From: Alphaproteobacteria bacterium
GTDB taxonomy: Bacteria > Pseudomonadota > Alphaproteobacteria > Acetobacterales > Acetobacteraceae
Direction: 5' to 3'
NCBI GenBank assembly: GCA_020850755.1
Contig: JADZEB010000015.1
Location: forward strand, 92,046-156,045
DNA: 64,000 nucleotides
The notes under the pieces were generated by a model, which worked only from the letters and a program-made list of their open reading frames with translations, was not told where the DNA came from and ran no database searches. The position numbers were made by a program, and so were the translations under genes. Positions 35,540 through 44,269 of the stretch are shown here, piece after piece; the stretch's first letter is position 1; every line of letters starts with the position of its first letter.

Positions 35540-36460
35540 ATGGACGACAAGGGCGCACAAAGCTACCAGGGCGACGAGCGCAACGCGCGCGTGCTGATCT
35601 GGCTCAACGGCAGGCTGGTGCCGCGCGAGCAGGCCATGGTCAGCGTGTTCGACAGCGGCTTCGTGCTGGGCGACGGGGTGTGGGAAGGCTTCCGCCAGGT
35701 GCGCGGGCGCATCATCTTCGCCGACGCCCATATCGACCGCCTGTTCGAGGGTGCGACCGCGATCGACCTCGACATCGGCATGACGCGCGAACAGATCAAG
35801 GAAGCGCTGGACGAGACCTGCCGCGCCAACGACATGACCGATGGCGTGCATATCCGCATGATGGTCACGCGCGGCCCGAAGCACGCGCCGAACCAGGACC
35901 CGCGCCACGCCACCGGCAAGCCCACGATCGTGATCATCGCCGAGCGCAAGCTGCCCAACCCGGCGGTGAAGCGCGAGGGCATGGTGCTGTTCACCTCGAC
36001 CATCCGGTGCAGCCCGCCCGACATGTTCGATCTGCGCCTGAACTCGCATTCGCGGCTGAACCTGATCCAGGCGCTGATCCAGGCGATCAAGGCCGGCGCG
36101 CACGAGGCGCTGATGCTCGACCCGCACGGCTTCGTCGCCAGCGGCAACTCGACCAACTTCTTCATCGTCCGGCGCGGGCGCGTGATCACCTCGACCGGGC
36201 GCTACAACTTCAAGGGCATCACGCGCGGCAACGTGATCGATCTCTGCCGCGCCAACGACATCCCGGTGGCCGAGACCGACTTCACGCTGACCGAGACCTA
36301 CAGCGCCGAGGAGGCTTTCGTGACCGGCACTTTCGGCGGCGTCACGCCGGTGGCGATGATCGACGGGCGGCGCATCGGCGCGGGCAGCCTGCCGGGGCCG
36401 GTGACGGCGCGGCTGGATGCGCTTTACCAGGCGCTGGTGCAAAGTCCGGCCGCGGGCTAA
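35540..36460 (+). CDS. class IV aminotransferase-like protein, canonical PLP lysine not seen
   Basis: A 306-residue fold-type IV PLP protein related to branched-chain and D-amino-acid aminotransferases. WLNGRLVPREQAMVSVFDSG and FVLGDGVWEGFR form the N-terminal domain; ALMLDPHGFVASGNSTNFF, GITRGNVIDLCR and FVTGTFGGVTPV are the C-terminal PLP/substrate parts. Where the family has its Schiff-base Lys (K-x-LN or similar) this protein reads NSHSRLNLIQ (Arg172), so the lysine seems absent. Start 35540 has an AAGG site just upstream. First of a plus-strand operon with SDR, CnbZ-like and SnoaL-like genes. Confidence 0.8.
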   Translation: MDDKGAQSYQGDERNARVLIWLNGRLVPREQAMVSVFDSGFVLGDGVWEGFRQVRGRIIFADAHIDRLFEGATAIDLDIGMTREQIKEALDETCRANDMTDGVHIRMMVTRGPKHAPNQDPRHATGKPTIVIIAERKLPNPAVKREGMVLFTSTIRCSPPDMFDLRLNSHSRLNLIQALIQAIKAGAHEALMLDPHGFVASGNSTNFFIVRRGRVITSTGRYNFKGITRGNVIDLCRANDIPVAETDFTLTETYSAEEAFVTGTFGGVTPVAMIDGRRIGAGSLPGPVTARLDALYQALVQSPAAG

Positions 36461-36541
36461 ATGCGGCGGCGCTTGCCTCGGCGGGCGGCATCCGGGACGA
36501 TGGCGCAGGCGGCGTTGCGCCACGAGCAGCAGGAGACGGAC

Positions 36542-37300
36542 ATGGCAGGCGCGGGCAGGATCGCGATCGTGACCGGGGCGGGCACCGGCGTCGGCCGGGC
36601 GGTGGCCGTGGCATTGCTGGCCGAGGGCTATGGCGTGGCGCTCGCCGGCCGGCGCGAGGCACTGCTCGCCGAGACCGCCGCCATGGCGCCCGCCGGCAAG
36701 GGCAAGGCGCTCGTGGTGCCGACCGATGTCGCCGATCCCGCCTCGGTCGCCAACCTGTTCGCGCGCACGCACCAAGGCTTCGGCCGGCTCGACCTCCTGT
36801 TCAACAATGCCGGCAGCAACGCACCCGGCATCGCCTTCGAGGATCTCTCGATCGAGAAATGGAACGAGGTCGTGGCCGTGAACCTCACCGGTGCGTTCCT
36901 GTGCGCCCAGGCGGCCTTCCGCATCATGAAGGACCAGTCCCCGCGCGGCGGGCGCATCATCAACAACGGCTCGCTTTCCGCCCATGTGCCGCGCCCCGGC
37001 TCGGCGCCCTATACCGCGACCAAGCACGCCATCACCGGGCTGACGAAAACGATCTCGCTCGATGGCCGCCGCTACGACATCGCCTGCGGGCAGATCGACA
37101 TCGGCAACGCCGCCACGCCCATGACAGCGCGCATGAAGAAGGGCGTTGCCCAGGCCGACGGATCGGTGCGCGAGGAGCCGACCATGGACCCCGTGCACGT
37201 GGCGCGCGCGGTGGTGTACATGGACAGTCTGCCGATGGAGGCGAACGTCCAGTTCCTGACAGTGATGGCCACCAAGATGCCCTTCATCGGGCGCGGCTGA
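36542..37300 (+). CDS. short-chain dehydrogenase/reductase
   Basis: A 252-residue classical SDR using NAD(P)H. Cofactor motif [13 protein letters not shown], structural NNAGSN, and the active site Ser in NNGSLSAHV with YTATK. ATG at 36542 behind CAGGAGACGGAC. After the active site it reads [17 protein letters not shown], a frequent pattern in proteobacterial SDRs of this type. Substrate unknown; operon partners suggest small amino or keto acids. Confidence 0.9.
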   Translation: MAGAGRIAIVTGAGTGVGRAVAVALLAEGYGVALAGRREALLAETAAMAPAGKGKALVVPTDVADPASVANLFARTHQGFGRLDLLFNNAGSNAPGIAFEDLSIEKWNEVVAVNLTGAFLCAQAAFRIMKDQSPRGGRIINNGSLSAHVPRPGSAPYTATKHAITGLTKTISLDGRRYDIACGQIDIGNAATPMTARMKKGVAQADGSVREEPTMDPVHVARAVVYMDSLPMEANVQFLTVMATKMPFIGRG

Positions 37301-37377
37301 TGGCGCGCAACAGTGCCCGCGTCGGGCGCGGCCGCGGACCCGCCAGGCGCGTGGCGGGGAAGAAGGAAGCAGAAGCG

Positions 37378-38133
37378 ATGACCGAAGCGATCACCTTCGC
37401 GCCGGGCAACTACCGCTATGTGCCGGGGGTGTTCCAGTACTCCGCCGGCGTGGCGGCCATGCCGGGCTTCCGGCTGCTGCGCGTGTCCTTCGCCCGTCCG
37501 GTGCCGCTGGCGGACGGGTTCGCCGCTGCCGAGCGCGCCATGCGCGCCGCCGGCCGGCCCACCACCGCCTTCGCCGCCTGCGAGCTGCGCTCGCCCGCGC
37601 CCTTCACCGAGGCCGGCTTCCGCGCCTTCAACGAGCAGTATGTGGGCACGCTCGCGCGCTGGGGCATCTATCATAGCGGCGCCAACCCGGTGGCGCGCAG
37701 CAATGTCTGCCCGGCGATCGACCCGCCGGCCGAGCCCTCGTTCCACGCCTTCGCCTTCACGGTGCCCGACGAGGCGGCCGGGCCGAGCTTCATCGTCGCC
37801 GGCAGCGGCGAGGCGCCCGAGGGCAAGGGCAACTACCGCGACCATATCGTGCGGCTGGGCGATACCAGCCCCGCGGCGATGGTGGAGAAGGCACGCTTCG
37901 TGCTGGGCGAGATGGAACGGCGCATGGCCGTGCTCGGCTTCGGCTGGGCCGACACCACCGCCACCCAGCTCTACACCGTGCATGACGTGCATCCGTTCCT
38001 GGCCGCGGAAATCGTCCGCCGCGGGGCGGCGCGCGCGGGCCTGACCTGGCATTACTGCCGCCCGCCGGTGGTCGATCTCGAATACGAGATGGATTGCCGC
38101 GCCGTGTTCGAGGAGCGCGTGATGGCGGGCTGA
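37378..38133 (+). CDS. CnbZ/RidA-like protein, possible enamine deaminase
   Basis: A 251-residue cytoplasmic protein. FAPGNYRYVPGVFQYSAGVA at the N-terminus and CELRSPAPFTEAGFRAFNEQ look like the family of 2-amino-5-chloromuconate deaminase CnbZ, a distant relative of RidA/YjgF folds; this is recalled similarity, not a search. There are no membrane segments. AAGAAGGAAGC precedes the ATG. It lies third in the aminotransferase-like/SDR operon, which would fit deamination of an imine or enamine product. Function unproven. Confidence 0.5.
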   Translation: MTEAITFAPGNYRYVPGVFQYSAGVAAMPGFRLLRVSFARPVPLADGFAAAERAMRAAGRPTTAFAACELRSPAPFTEAGFRAFNEQYVGTLARWGIYHSGANPVARSNVCPAIDPPAEPSFHAFAFTVPDEAAGPSFIVAGSGEAPEGKGNYRDHIVRLGDTSPAAMVEKARFVLGEMERRMAVLGFGWADTTATQLYTVHDVHPFLAAEIVRRGAARAGLTWHYCRPPVVDLEYEMDCRAVFEERVMAG

Positions 38134-38182
38134 GCGCCCGTCCCTGCCATTCCAGCCTTCGCGCCGCGCAGGAGCCGATCGC

Positions 38183-38587
38183 ATGCCCGCCGATGCCACC
38201 GCACTGATCCAGCGCTACTATGACGCCTTCAATGCCGGGGACTGGGCCGGAATGCTGGCGCTTCTATCCGACGACGTGGCGCATGACATCAGCCAGGGCG
38301 GCCGGGAGGTCGGGGCCGAGGCCTTCGCACGCTTCATGGCGCATATGGAGCGCTGCTATCGCGAGCGCGTGCGCGATCTCGTGGTGATGGCGAGCGCGGA
38401 TGGCGCGCGCGCGGCGGCCGAGTTCATGCTCGACGGCGAGTATCTTCGCACCGACGGCGCCTTCCCGCCGGCGCATAGGCAGCGCTACACGCTCAGGGTC
38501 GGTGCCTTCTTCGAGCTGCGCGGCGGGCGCATCGCACGCGTGAGCAACCACTACAACCTGAAGGACTGGCTGCGCCAGGTGGAGTAG
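38183..38587 (+). CDS. SnoaL-like/nuclear transport factor 2 fold protein
   Basis: A 134-residue single-domain protein of the NTF2/ketosteroid isomerase-like fold: ALIQRYYDAFNAGDWAGML with the early helix, FFELRGGRIARVSNHYNL near the C-terminus. These proteins act as isomerases, hydratases or binding proteins; no catalytic pair is certain. It is last in the plus-strand operon and ends 32 bp before a strong hairpin. Confidence 0.75.
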   Translation: MPADATALIQRYYDAFNAGDWAGMLALLSDDVAHDISQGGREVGAEAFARFMAHMERCYRERVRDLVVMASADGARAAAEFMLDGEYLRTDGAFPPAHRQRYTLRVGAFFELRGGRIARVSNHYNLKDWLRQVE

Positions 38588-38619
38588 CGGCGGAGGTCCC
38601 ACTGCCTGCCCGGAAAAGC

Positions 38620-38651
38620 AAGCGGCGCGAACCCGAAGGCCCGCGCCGCTT
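38620..38651. terminator. bidirectional terminator between convergent genes
   Basis: AAGCGGCGCG (38620-38629) pairs with CGCGCCGCTT (38642-38651), 10-bp stem, 12-nt loop. On the minus strand the stem is followed by GCTTTTCC. It serves the SnoaL-like operon and the convergent binding-protein gene. Confidence 0.75.
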
Positions 38652-38677
38652 CCGGTAGCAGCCGGCGCGCCGGCCTG

Positions 38678-40249
38678 TCAGCGCCGCCGCACGAGATGCG
38701 CCAGCAGTGGGCCGGCGGCGTGCGGCGTGACCACCAGATTGGCTGGCGCCGCGTAGATGTAGCTCGGGTGGTAGATCATCAGGATGGTGGCGTCCTCGCC
38801 CAGCGCCTTGTCCATCACGCGCTCGATCGCGGCGTTGCGCCGCCCCTCGTCCATGATGGTGATCGCCTCGCGGAACATGGCGTCGGCGGCGGGGTTGGAA
38901 TGGCGCGTGCGGTTGGCGCTGCCGAAGCCGCGCTCGCGGTCGAAGGTGTGCACCAATGCGCGGTAGCTCTGCGTGACGTCCGAGGAGCCATACTGCGCCG
39001 CCATGACCGTGAAGGACTGGCGCGAGGCGGCGGCGAAATAGACCGCGTTCGGCTGCAGCTCGACACTGGTCTGGATGCCGATGCGGGTCAGCATCTGCCC
39101 CAGCGCCTGCGCCACCTTGCTGTCGTTCGGATACCGGTCGTTGGTGGCGTGGATGGTGAGCTGGAAGCCGTCGGGGTAGCCCGCCTCGCGCAGCAGCGTG
39201 CGCGCGCGCTCGGGGTCGAAGGGCATCGGCTGCAGGCGCGGGGAGGTTCCGGGCGCGCCCGTGGGCAGCAGGTTGCCCGCCGGCACAGCCGCCCCTTCCA
39301 TCACGCGCTCGGCGATCGCCTGGCGGTTGATGGCATGGCTGATCGCCAGCCGCACCCGCGCATCCTTGAGCGGATTGCGCGTCATCGGCCGGCCCTGGTT
39401 GTCGCGGATGAACGGGCTGGCGTCGCGATCGGTGTCGAAGGCGACATACATCACGCGGGCGCCGGCGGTCTGGTGCACGCCGAAGCGCTGGTCGCGGCGC
39501 AGCCGCTCAAGCTCGGAGACCGGCACCTCGTCGATAGCCTGCACGTCACCGGCATAGAGGGCGGCCATGCGCGCGGTGTCGTTGCGGATCGAGCGGATGG
39601 TCACGCGCGACCAGGGGGCCGCCGGCCCGTAGTAGTGCGGGTTGCGCTCCATCGTCACGCGCTCGCCGATGCGGAACTCGGTCAGGCGGAACGGGCCGGA
39701 GCCGACGGTGATTCGCCCGGCGTTGAAGTCGGCGGTCTTGGCATCCTGGCCGATGCTTGCGGGCAGGATGAACACCTTGGCCATGTCGGCCGGCACGAAG
39801 GGGTGCGGCTGCGCCGTGATCAGGTGGATCGTCTGCGGATCGATGATCCGCACCTCGCGGATCGGGCGCACGAAGGGCTGGTAGGAGCCGGGGCTGTTCT
39901 CGATGCGCGGGATGCGCGCGAAGCTGTAGGCGACATCGTTGCCGGTGAAGGGCGTGCCGTCGGAGAAGCGCGCGCCAGGGCGCAGCTTGAACTCCCAGGT
40001 GGTGTCGTTCACGAGCCGCCACGAGACGGCAAGGCCGGGCGTCAGATTGAGCTGCGCATCCTCCTGCACCAGGCGGGCATGGAAGTGCTCCAGGAAGCCG
40101 TTGTTCTCGCCGGCATAGTGGAAATGCGGGTCGGCCGAGGTGGTGAAGCCCTTCATGCCCATGACCAGTTCCTGGCCGGATGCAGGGTTCGCATTGGCCG
40201 AGGCGAGCGCCACCAGGGCGGCGGACAGGAACAAGGCGCGTCTGTGCAT
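38678..40249 (-). CDS. family 5 (dipeptide/oligopeptide-type) ABC transporter substrate-binding protein
   Basis: A 523-residue periplasmic protein of the SBP_bac_5 family. A signal peptide (MHRRALFLSAALVALASANA, cut near GQE) precedes the mature protein. Family motifs: TTWEFKLRPGARFSDGTPFT, then GSGPFRLTEFRIGERV and KDARVRLAISHAINRQAI. No permease or ATPase genes are adjacent, so partners lie elsewhere, possibly the Opp-type ATPase at the left edge. A 482-bp gap separates it from the divergent peroxiredoxin gene. Confidence 0.9.
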   Translation of the reverse strand: MHRRALFLSAALVALASANANPASGQELVMGMKGFTTSADPHFHYAGENNGFLEHFHARLVQEDAQLNLTPGLAVSWRLVNDTTWEFKLRPGARFSDGTPFTGNDVAYSFARIPRIENSPGSYQPFVRPIREVRIIDPQTIHLITAQPHPFVPADMAKVFILPASIGQDAKTADFNAGRITVGSGPFRLTEFRIGERVTMERNPHYYGPAAPWSRVTIRSIRNDTARMAALYAGDVQAIDEVPVSELERLRRDQRFGVHQTAGARVMYVAFDTDRDASPFIRDNQGRPMTRNPLKDARVRLAISHAINRQAIAERVMEGAAVPAGNLLPTGAPGTSPRLQPMPFDPERARTLLREAGYPDGFQLTIHATNDRYPNDSKVAQALGQMLTRIGIQTSVELQPNAVYFAAASRQSFTVMAAQYGSSDVTQSYRALVHTFDRERGFGSANRTRHSNPAADAMFREAITIMDEGRRNAAIERVMDKALGEDATILMIYHPSYIYAAPANLVVTPHAAGPLLAHLVRRR

Positions 40250-40731
40250 GGCAATTCCTCCCAGCGGGTATGTGGCATCGGAAACGGTCGGTCACAGGCA
40301 AGCATGAACGATGCCGGGCCGCATGACCAGAGCCGCCCGTGTCGCCTGCGCGGCTTGCCGCGGCCGGGCAATCGGGGCATGCCCCGGCGCATGACCCGTG
40401 ACGGATCATCGGGCCGCAGCGGGCGGGTTGACCTTCCCCCCAAAGCCTCGCGGTTGTGGGGGCGGCCGCGCTGCAACCGTGATCGCGCCGCGCGCCGGCA
40501 TGGATCTTCGCCGCGGGTGCGGCCTGCGGGAAATGCGCTGGCACGAGAGCGCCGCGGCCGTAGAATTATGTTCTTATTTGCCGGATGCGGTTTTCCTTTC
40601 GTCCGGCCCGTGCCTACATGTCGGGCACCGACGCACGCGGGGAGGAAGAAAAGCATTGCTTTCCCGTAACGACTGTGGCTATCGATGCGGTCGCTCGGTC
40701 GTGCGCGGCCGATCCATAGGAGTTCAATGAC
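40250..40731. other. 482-bp divergent intergenic region
   Basis: Lies between the minus-strand binding-protein gene and the plus-strand peroxiredoxin gene, so it should carry both promoters. The section around 40560-40600 is locally less GC-rich (AATTATGTTCTTATTTG). No gene, clear -35/-10 pair or operator is recognised. Confidence 0.45.
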
Positions 40732-41379
40732 ATGAGTCTGCAACTCGGCCAGACGGCCCCCGATTTCGAGCAGGACACGACCCAAGGTCGCATCCGCTTC
40801 CATGAGTGGATCGGCGGGTCCTGGTGCGTGCTGTTCAGCCACCCGAAGGACTTCACGCCGGTATGCACGACCGAACTGGGCGAGGCCGCGCGCCTTCTGC
40901 CCGAGTTCCAGAAGCGCAACGTTAAGGTGATCGGGCTTTCGGTCGATCCGGTAACCAGCCATGCCGGCTGGGAGAAGGACATCGAGGAAACCCAGGGCCA
41001 GCGCGTCACCTTCCCCATGATCGCCGATGCCGATCGCAAGGTCTCCAACCTCTACGGCATGATCCATCCCGACGCGGACCCGGCGGTGACCGTGCGCACG
41101 GTCTATGTGCTCGATCCGAACAAGAAGGTTCGGCTGATGATCACCTATCCGCCCTCGACCGGGCGCAACTTCGTCGAGGTGCTGCGCGTGATCGACAGCC
41201 TGCAGCTCACCGACAGCCAGAAGGTCGCCACGCCCGTGAACTGGCAGCCCGGGCAGCCGGCGATCATCGTTCCCAGCCTCTCCGACGAGGAGGCGAAGAA
41301 GCGCTTCCCGCAGGGCTGGAAGACGCTCAAGCCCTATCTGCGCATCGTCGACGTCTCGGCGCCCAAGCAGGGCAACTAG
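40732..41379 (+). CDS. 1-Cys peroxiredoxin (Prx6 type)
   Basis: A 215-residue thiol peroxidase that reduces H2O2 or organic hydroperoxides. The peroxidatic Cys45 is in FTPVCTTELG, and the Prx6-type C-terminal domain (FPQGWKTLKPYLRIV) follows. There is no clear resolving Cys: the only other Cys is the N-terminal WCVLF. It is monocistronic, ending at a strong terminator 67 bp downstream. Confidence 0.93.
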   Translation: MSLQLGQTAPDFEQDTTQGRIRFHEWIGGSWCVLFSHPKDFTPVCTTELGEAARLLPEFQKRNVKVIGLSVDPVTSHAGWEKDIEETQGQRVTFPMIADADRKVSNLYGMIHPDADPAVTVRTVYVLDPNKKVRLMITYPPSTGRNFVEVLRVIDSLQLTDSQKVATPVNWQPGQPAIIVPSLSDEEAKKRFPQGWKTLKPYLRIVDVSAPKQGN

Positions 41380-41445
41380 GCGCCGGCGCGCAGCCGGGAG
41401 GAGTTCCGGCCAGGGAGGCGCCGCAAGGTGCCGAGAAAAGCCGGG

Positions 41446-41479
41446 GCGGGGATTGCCAGGCAGGCGATCCCCGCTTTTT
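41446..41479 (+). terminator. intrinsic terminator of the peroxiredoxin gene
   Basis: GCGGGGAT (41446-41453) pairs perfectly with ATCCCCGC (41467-41474), followed by TTTTTG. A classic Rho-independent terminator, 67 bp after the stop. Confidence 0.88.
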
Positions 41480-41593
41480 GTTCGACCCGGTCGTGCCATC
41501 GCGACCGCGCGTCTGCCCGCCAGCCAGGCGATCGGCGGAGCGCATTGTCCGGATCGCCGTATCTGCGGCCCGCCGCAAGAGGCCAACTCCAGC

Positions 41594-42013
41594 ATGAACC
41601 ATGAACCCGACCGCCTTTCCTCAGCCGAGGCGTGGCATTTTCTTGCCGCCAACCCGTCGGCGCAACTGGTGGATGTGCGCTCGGCGCCGGAATGGAGCTT
41701 CGTCGGCCAGCCCGACCTCGCCGCTCTCGGCCGGCAGCTCGTGCGCATCTCCTGGCAGACCTATCCCGGCATGAAGCCCAATTCGGACTTCGTGGCCGAG
41801 TTGCGAGCGCAGGGCTTCGCGCCCGACCAGCCGCTTCTGTTCATCTGCCGCTCGGGCGCGCGCAGCCTGAACGCGGCGCGCGCGGCCATGGCGGAGGGCT
41901 TCGCCCGCTGTATCAACGTCACCGACGGGTTCGAGGGCGACAAGGACGCCAACCGCCAGCGCGGCAAGCTGGGCGGCTGGCGCCATGCCGGCCTGCCCTG
42001 GATCCAGGACTGA
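41594..42013 (+). CDS. rhodanese-like domain protein
   Basis: A 139-residue single rhodanese domain. LVDVRSAPEWSFVG has the CH2A-type motif and the active-site loop is CRSGARS with the catalytic Cys near residue 95. Rhodaneses move sulphane sulphur or act in redox signalling. Start at 41594 (MNHEPDRL). It lies between the peroxiredoxin terminator and the HExxH gene, 99 bp from the latter. Confidence 0.88.
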   Translation: MNHEPDRLSSAEAWHFLAANPSAQLVDVRSAPEWSFVGQPDLAALGRQLVRISWQTYPGMKPNSDFVAELRAQGFAPDQPLLFICRSGARSLNAARAAMAEGFARCINVTDGFEGDKDANRQRGKLGGWRHAGLPWIQD

Positions 42014-42112
42014 CCCCGCCGCGCTTGCCAGTTGCCGCGCGCGGCGCATAATTACGCAAGCGCAACGCGCGGGCCGCGCCGACGGGGTCGGAAACGGGAG
42101 GGTGCGTCCGCC

Positions 42113-42646
42113 ATGTCCGGGGGGTGCGCCGTGTTCGTCTTCCACAAGACCTTCATCGCCGAGGCCAGCGGCAGCGCCATCCATGGCGGCACCTCGCTGG
42201 AATCCAAGGTGGTGCGCGCGATGCGCAACATCTGCCAGCAGAACGGCAAGCTCGCCAAGCGTGACCTGGACGGGGTCGGCAGCAAGCTGCCGGGCCTTCT
42301 GTTCTGGAACCCGCCGGTGAAGCTGGATGCCGAGCGCGACAACCTGAAGGACGAATGGCGCACGATCTGGCGCCACTGCACACTGGAATACGACAAGAAC
42401 GAGGCCGGCGCCTCGATCCTGGGTGCGCGCTCCTCTGATGCGAGGGCGCGGCGGCGCATCCGTATCGGCCCGTTCTTCCTGCGCGAAGGCTTCAGCGTGA
42501 AGGACCTGGAGAAGGTGATCCTGCACGAATTCCTGCACGCTGCCTTCATTTTCAGCGATTTCGAGTTCCATCACGGCATGATGGAACAGGTGCTGATCTA
42601 CAATCTTGGTTATGACCGGCCGGCCAACCCGGCGGGCACGGACTAG
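42113..42646 (+). CDS. unrecognised protein with HExxH motif, possible metalloprotease
   Basis: A 177-residue protein I do not recognise. It holds VILHEFLHAAFIF with H138-E139-x-x-H142, the classic zinc-binding active-site helix, followed by DFEFHHGMMEQVL, whose Glu or His could be a third ligand. There is no signal peptide or membrane span, so it is likely cytoplasmic. Start at 42113 follows GGGAGGG; an earlier opening at 42032 is possible. The stop overlaps that of the convergent hydrolase gene through one shared CTAG. Confidence 0.6.
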   Translation: MSGGCAVFVFHKTFIAEASGSAIHGGTSLESKVVRAMRNICQQNGKLAKRDLDGVGSKLPGLLFWNPPVKLDAERDNLKDEWRTIWRHCTLEYDKNEAGASILGARSSDARARRRIRIGPFFLREGFSVKDLEKVILHEFLHAAFIFSDFEFHHGMMEQVLIYNLGYDRPANPAGTD

Positions 42647-43470
42647 AGGGCGGCCGCGATCGCGCGCGCGAGCAGGGCCGCGATCTGCCCCGACCGCTCG
42701 ACCGGCGTGATGTGCCGCGCGCCCTGGAGGATGGTCAGCGCGGCGCCAGGGATGGAGGCCACGATCGCCTCGGCCATCGCCGGCGGCGTGGCATGATCCT
42801 CCTCGCCCACGGCGACGAAGGTGGGCGCGGCGATGCCCGCCAGCCGCGCGCGCAGGTCGGCCGCGCCCAGCATGGCGCAGGCGGCGGCATAGGCGCGCAC
42901 ATCGTTGCGGCGGAAAACGCCGAGCCAGCGGGCCAGCACCTCCGGGTTGGCGGCGCTGAAGGCGGGATTGAACCAGCGCTCGGCCTGGAAGCCTTCCAGC
43001 GCGGCCATGCCCTCGGCCTCGGCCTTGGCGGCGCGCGCGCGCCAGTTGGCCGGGCCATCGGGGCCGTACCAGGCGGTGGTGTCGATCGGCACCAGCGCGG
43101 CGGTGCGGCCGGGAAAGGCGCAGGCGAAGGCGAGCGCCACCGTGCCGCCCATCGAGCAGCCGGCAACCACCGCGCGCGGCCAGCCGGCATGGTCGAGCAC
43201 CTCGGCGAGATCCTCGGCGAAGCCCTCGGCCGTGTAGGGGCCGGGCGGCTTGTCCGAGGCGCCGTGGCCGCGGCAGTCGAGCGCGAGCAGGAGCGTGCGG
43301 CCGGCCAGAATCTCGCACACGCCCTCCCAGATGCCGCGGTCGAGTGCCAGCGAATGGATCAGCGCGACGCGCGGCAGGTCGGTGCGCGCGGCGGCATCGG
43401 CCGGGCCGTGGATCGTGTAGCCGATCCGCGTTCCGTCGCGGAGCGTGGCGGTGTGGCTGGTGGCGTTCAT
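42643..43470 (-). CDS. alpha/beta hydrolase, 3-oxoadipate enol-lactonase-like
   Basis: A 275-residue alpha/beta hydrolase. The nucleophile elbow is AGCSMGGTVAL, the oxyanion region is LIHSLALDRGIWEG, and the late His is in GARHITPVER. DCRGHGASDKPPGPY is typical of PcaD/enol-lactonase-like members, but without other beta-ketoadipate genes the role is open. Last gene of the importer operon, 31 bp after the permease; its stop shares CTAG with the convergent gene. Confidence 0.82.
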   Translation of the reverse strand: MNATSHTATLRDGTRIGYTIHGPADAAARTDLPRVALIHSLALDRGIWEGVCEILAGRTLLLALDCRGHGASDKPPGPYTAEGFAEDLAEVLDHAGWPRAVVAGCSMGGTVALAFACAFPGRTAALVPIDTTAWYGPDGPANWRARAAKAEAEGMAALEGFQAERWFNPAFSAANPEVLARWLGVFRRNDVRAYAAACAMLGAADLRARLAGIAAPTFVAVGEEDHATPPAMAEAIVASIPGAALTILQGARHITPVERSGQIAALLARAIAAAL

Positions 43471-43501
43471 GCTGCGTGTTCCCGGCGGCGTTGGCGCGCG
43501 T

Positions 43502-44269
43502 TCAGTGGCGCTCGGCGCTGCGATGCCACGGGATCAGCAGTCGGCGCAAGCTCGCCATGGCGGCGAACAGCGCGAACCCCATCGCGGTGAGCAGCAGGAC
43601 GATCGCGAACAGCCGGTCGGTCTGGAACGCGTTCATCGTCGCGACGGCGAGATAGCCGAGCCCGGCATTGCCGCCGAGATACTCGCCCACCACCGCCCCG
43701 ATCGTGGCCAGCACCACGGCCATCTCCATCCCGGCCAGGATCGCCGGCAGCGCGCTCGGCAGGTCGAGCATGCGGAAGCGCTGCAAGGGGCGGGCGCGGG
43801 CAGCACGGAACACATCCTCGTGCCCGCCATCGATCGAGCGCAGGCCGAGGATGGTGTTGGTCAGGACCGGGAAGAAGGCGATCACCGCTGAGACCACAAC
43901 CTTCGAGGTCGGGCCGAAGCCGAACCACAGCACGAACAGCGGCACGAGCGCGACCTTGGGCACGACCTGGCTTGCCACCACGAAGGGGTGAAAGGCGCGT
44001 TCGAGCAGCGGCGAGCGGGCGATGATGCCGCCCAGGGCGACGCCGGTGACGGTGGCGATGAAGAAGCCGGCCAGCGTCTCGCCCAGGGTCACGCCGAAAT
44101 GCCGCCAGGTCGCACGTTCCTGGACCAGTTCCGCGAAGGCCACGCCGATGCCGGAGGGCGCCGGCAGGATCAGTGGCGAGATGCCGCTGTAGCGGCAATA
44201 GCCCTCCCACGCCGCGAAGAACAGCAGCACGCTGAGCGATCCGGGCAGGATGCGCGCGAGCCTGCTCAT
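43502..44269 (-). CDS. NitT/TauT-family ABC transporter permease
   Basis: A 255-residue permease with six hydrophobic segments and the BPD_transp_1 loop: EYLGGNAGLGYLAVATMNAF, with the EAA region EDVFRAARARPLQRF facing the ATPase. It belongs to the nitrate/taurine/sulfonate importer class. Start at 44269 overlaps the stop of the ATPase gene as ATGA, and earlier openings run through the ATPase. Works with the ATPase and binding protein in the same operon. Confidence 0.92.
   Translation of the reverse strand: MSRLARILPGSLSVLLFFAAWEGYCRYSGISPLILPAPSGIGVAFAELVQERATWRHFGVTLGETLAGFFIATVTGVALGGIIARSPLLERAFHPFVVASQVVPKVALVPLFVLWFGFGPTSKVVVSAVIAFFPVLTNTILGLRSIDGGHEDVFRAARARPLQRFRMLDLPSALPAILAGMEMAVVLATIGAVVGEYLGGNAGLGYLAVATMNAFQTDRLFAIVLLLTAMGFALFAAMASLRRLLIPWHRSAERH

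Noticed and set aside
40250..40731. Possible small gene in the divergent region
   Set aside because: Open frames here (for example 40398-40730) are Arg-rich, lack ribosome sites and have no motif; treated as promoter region.
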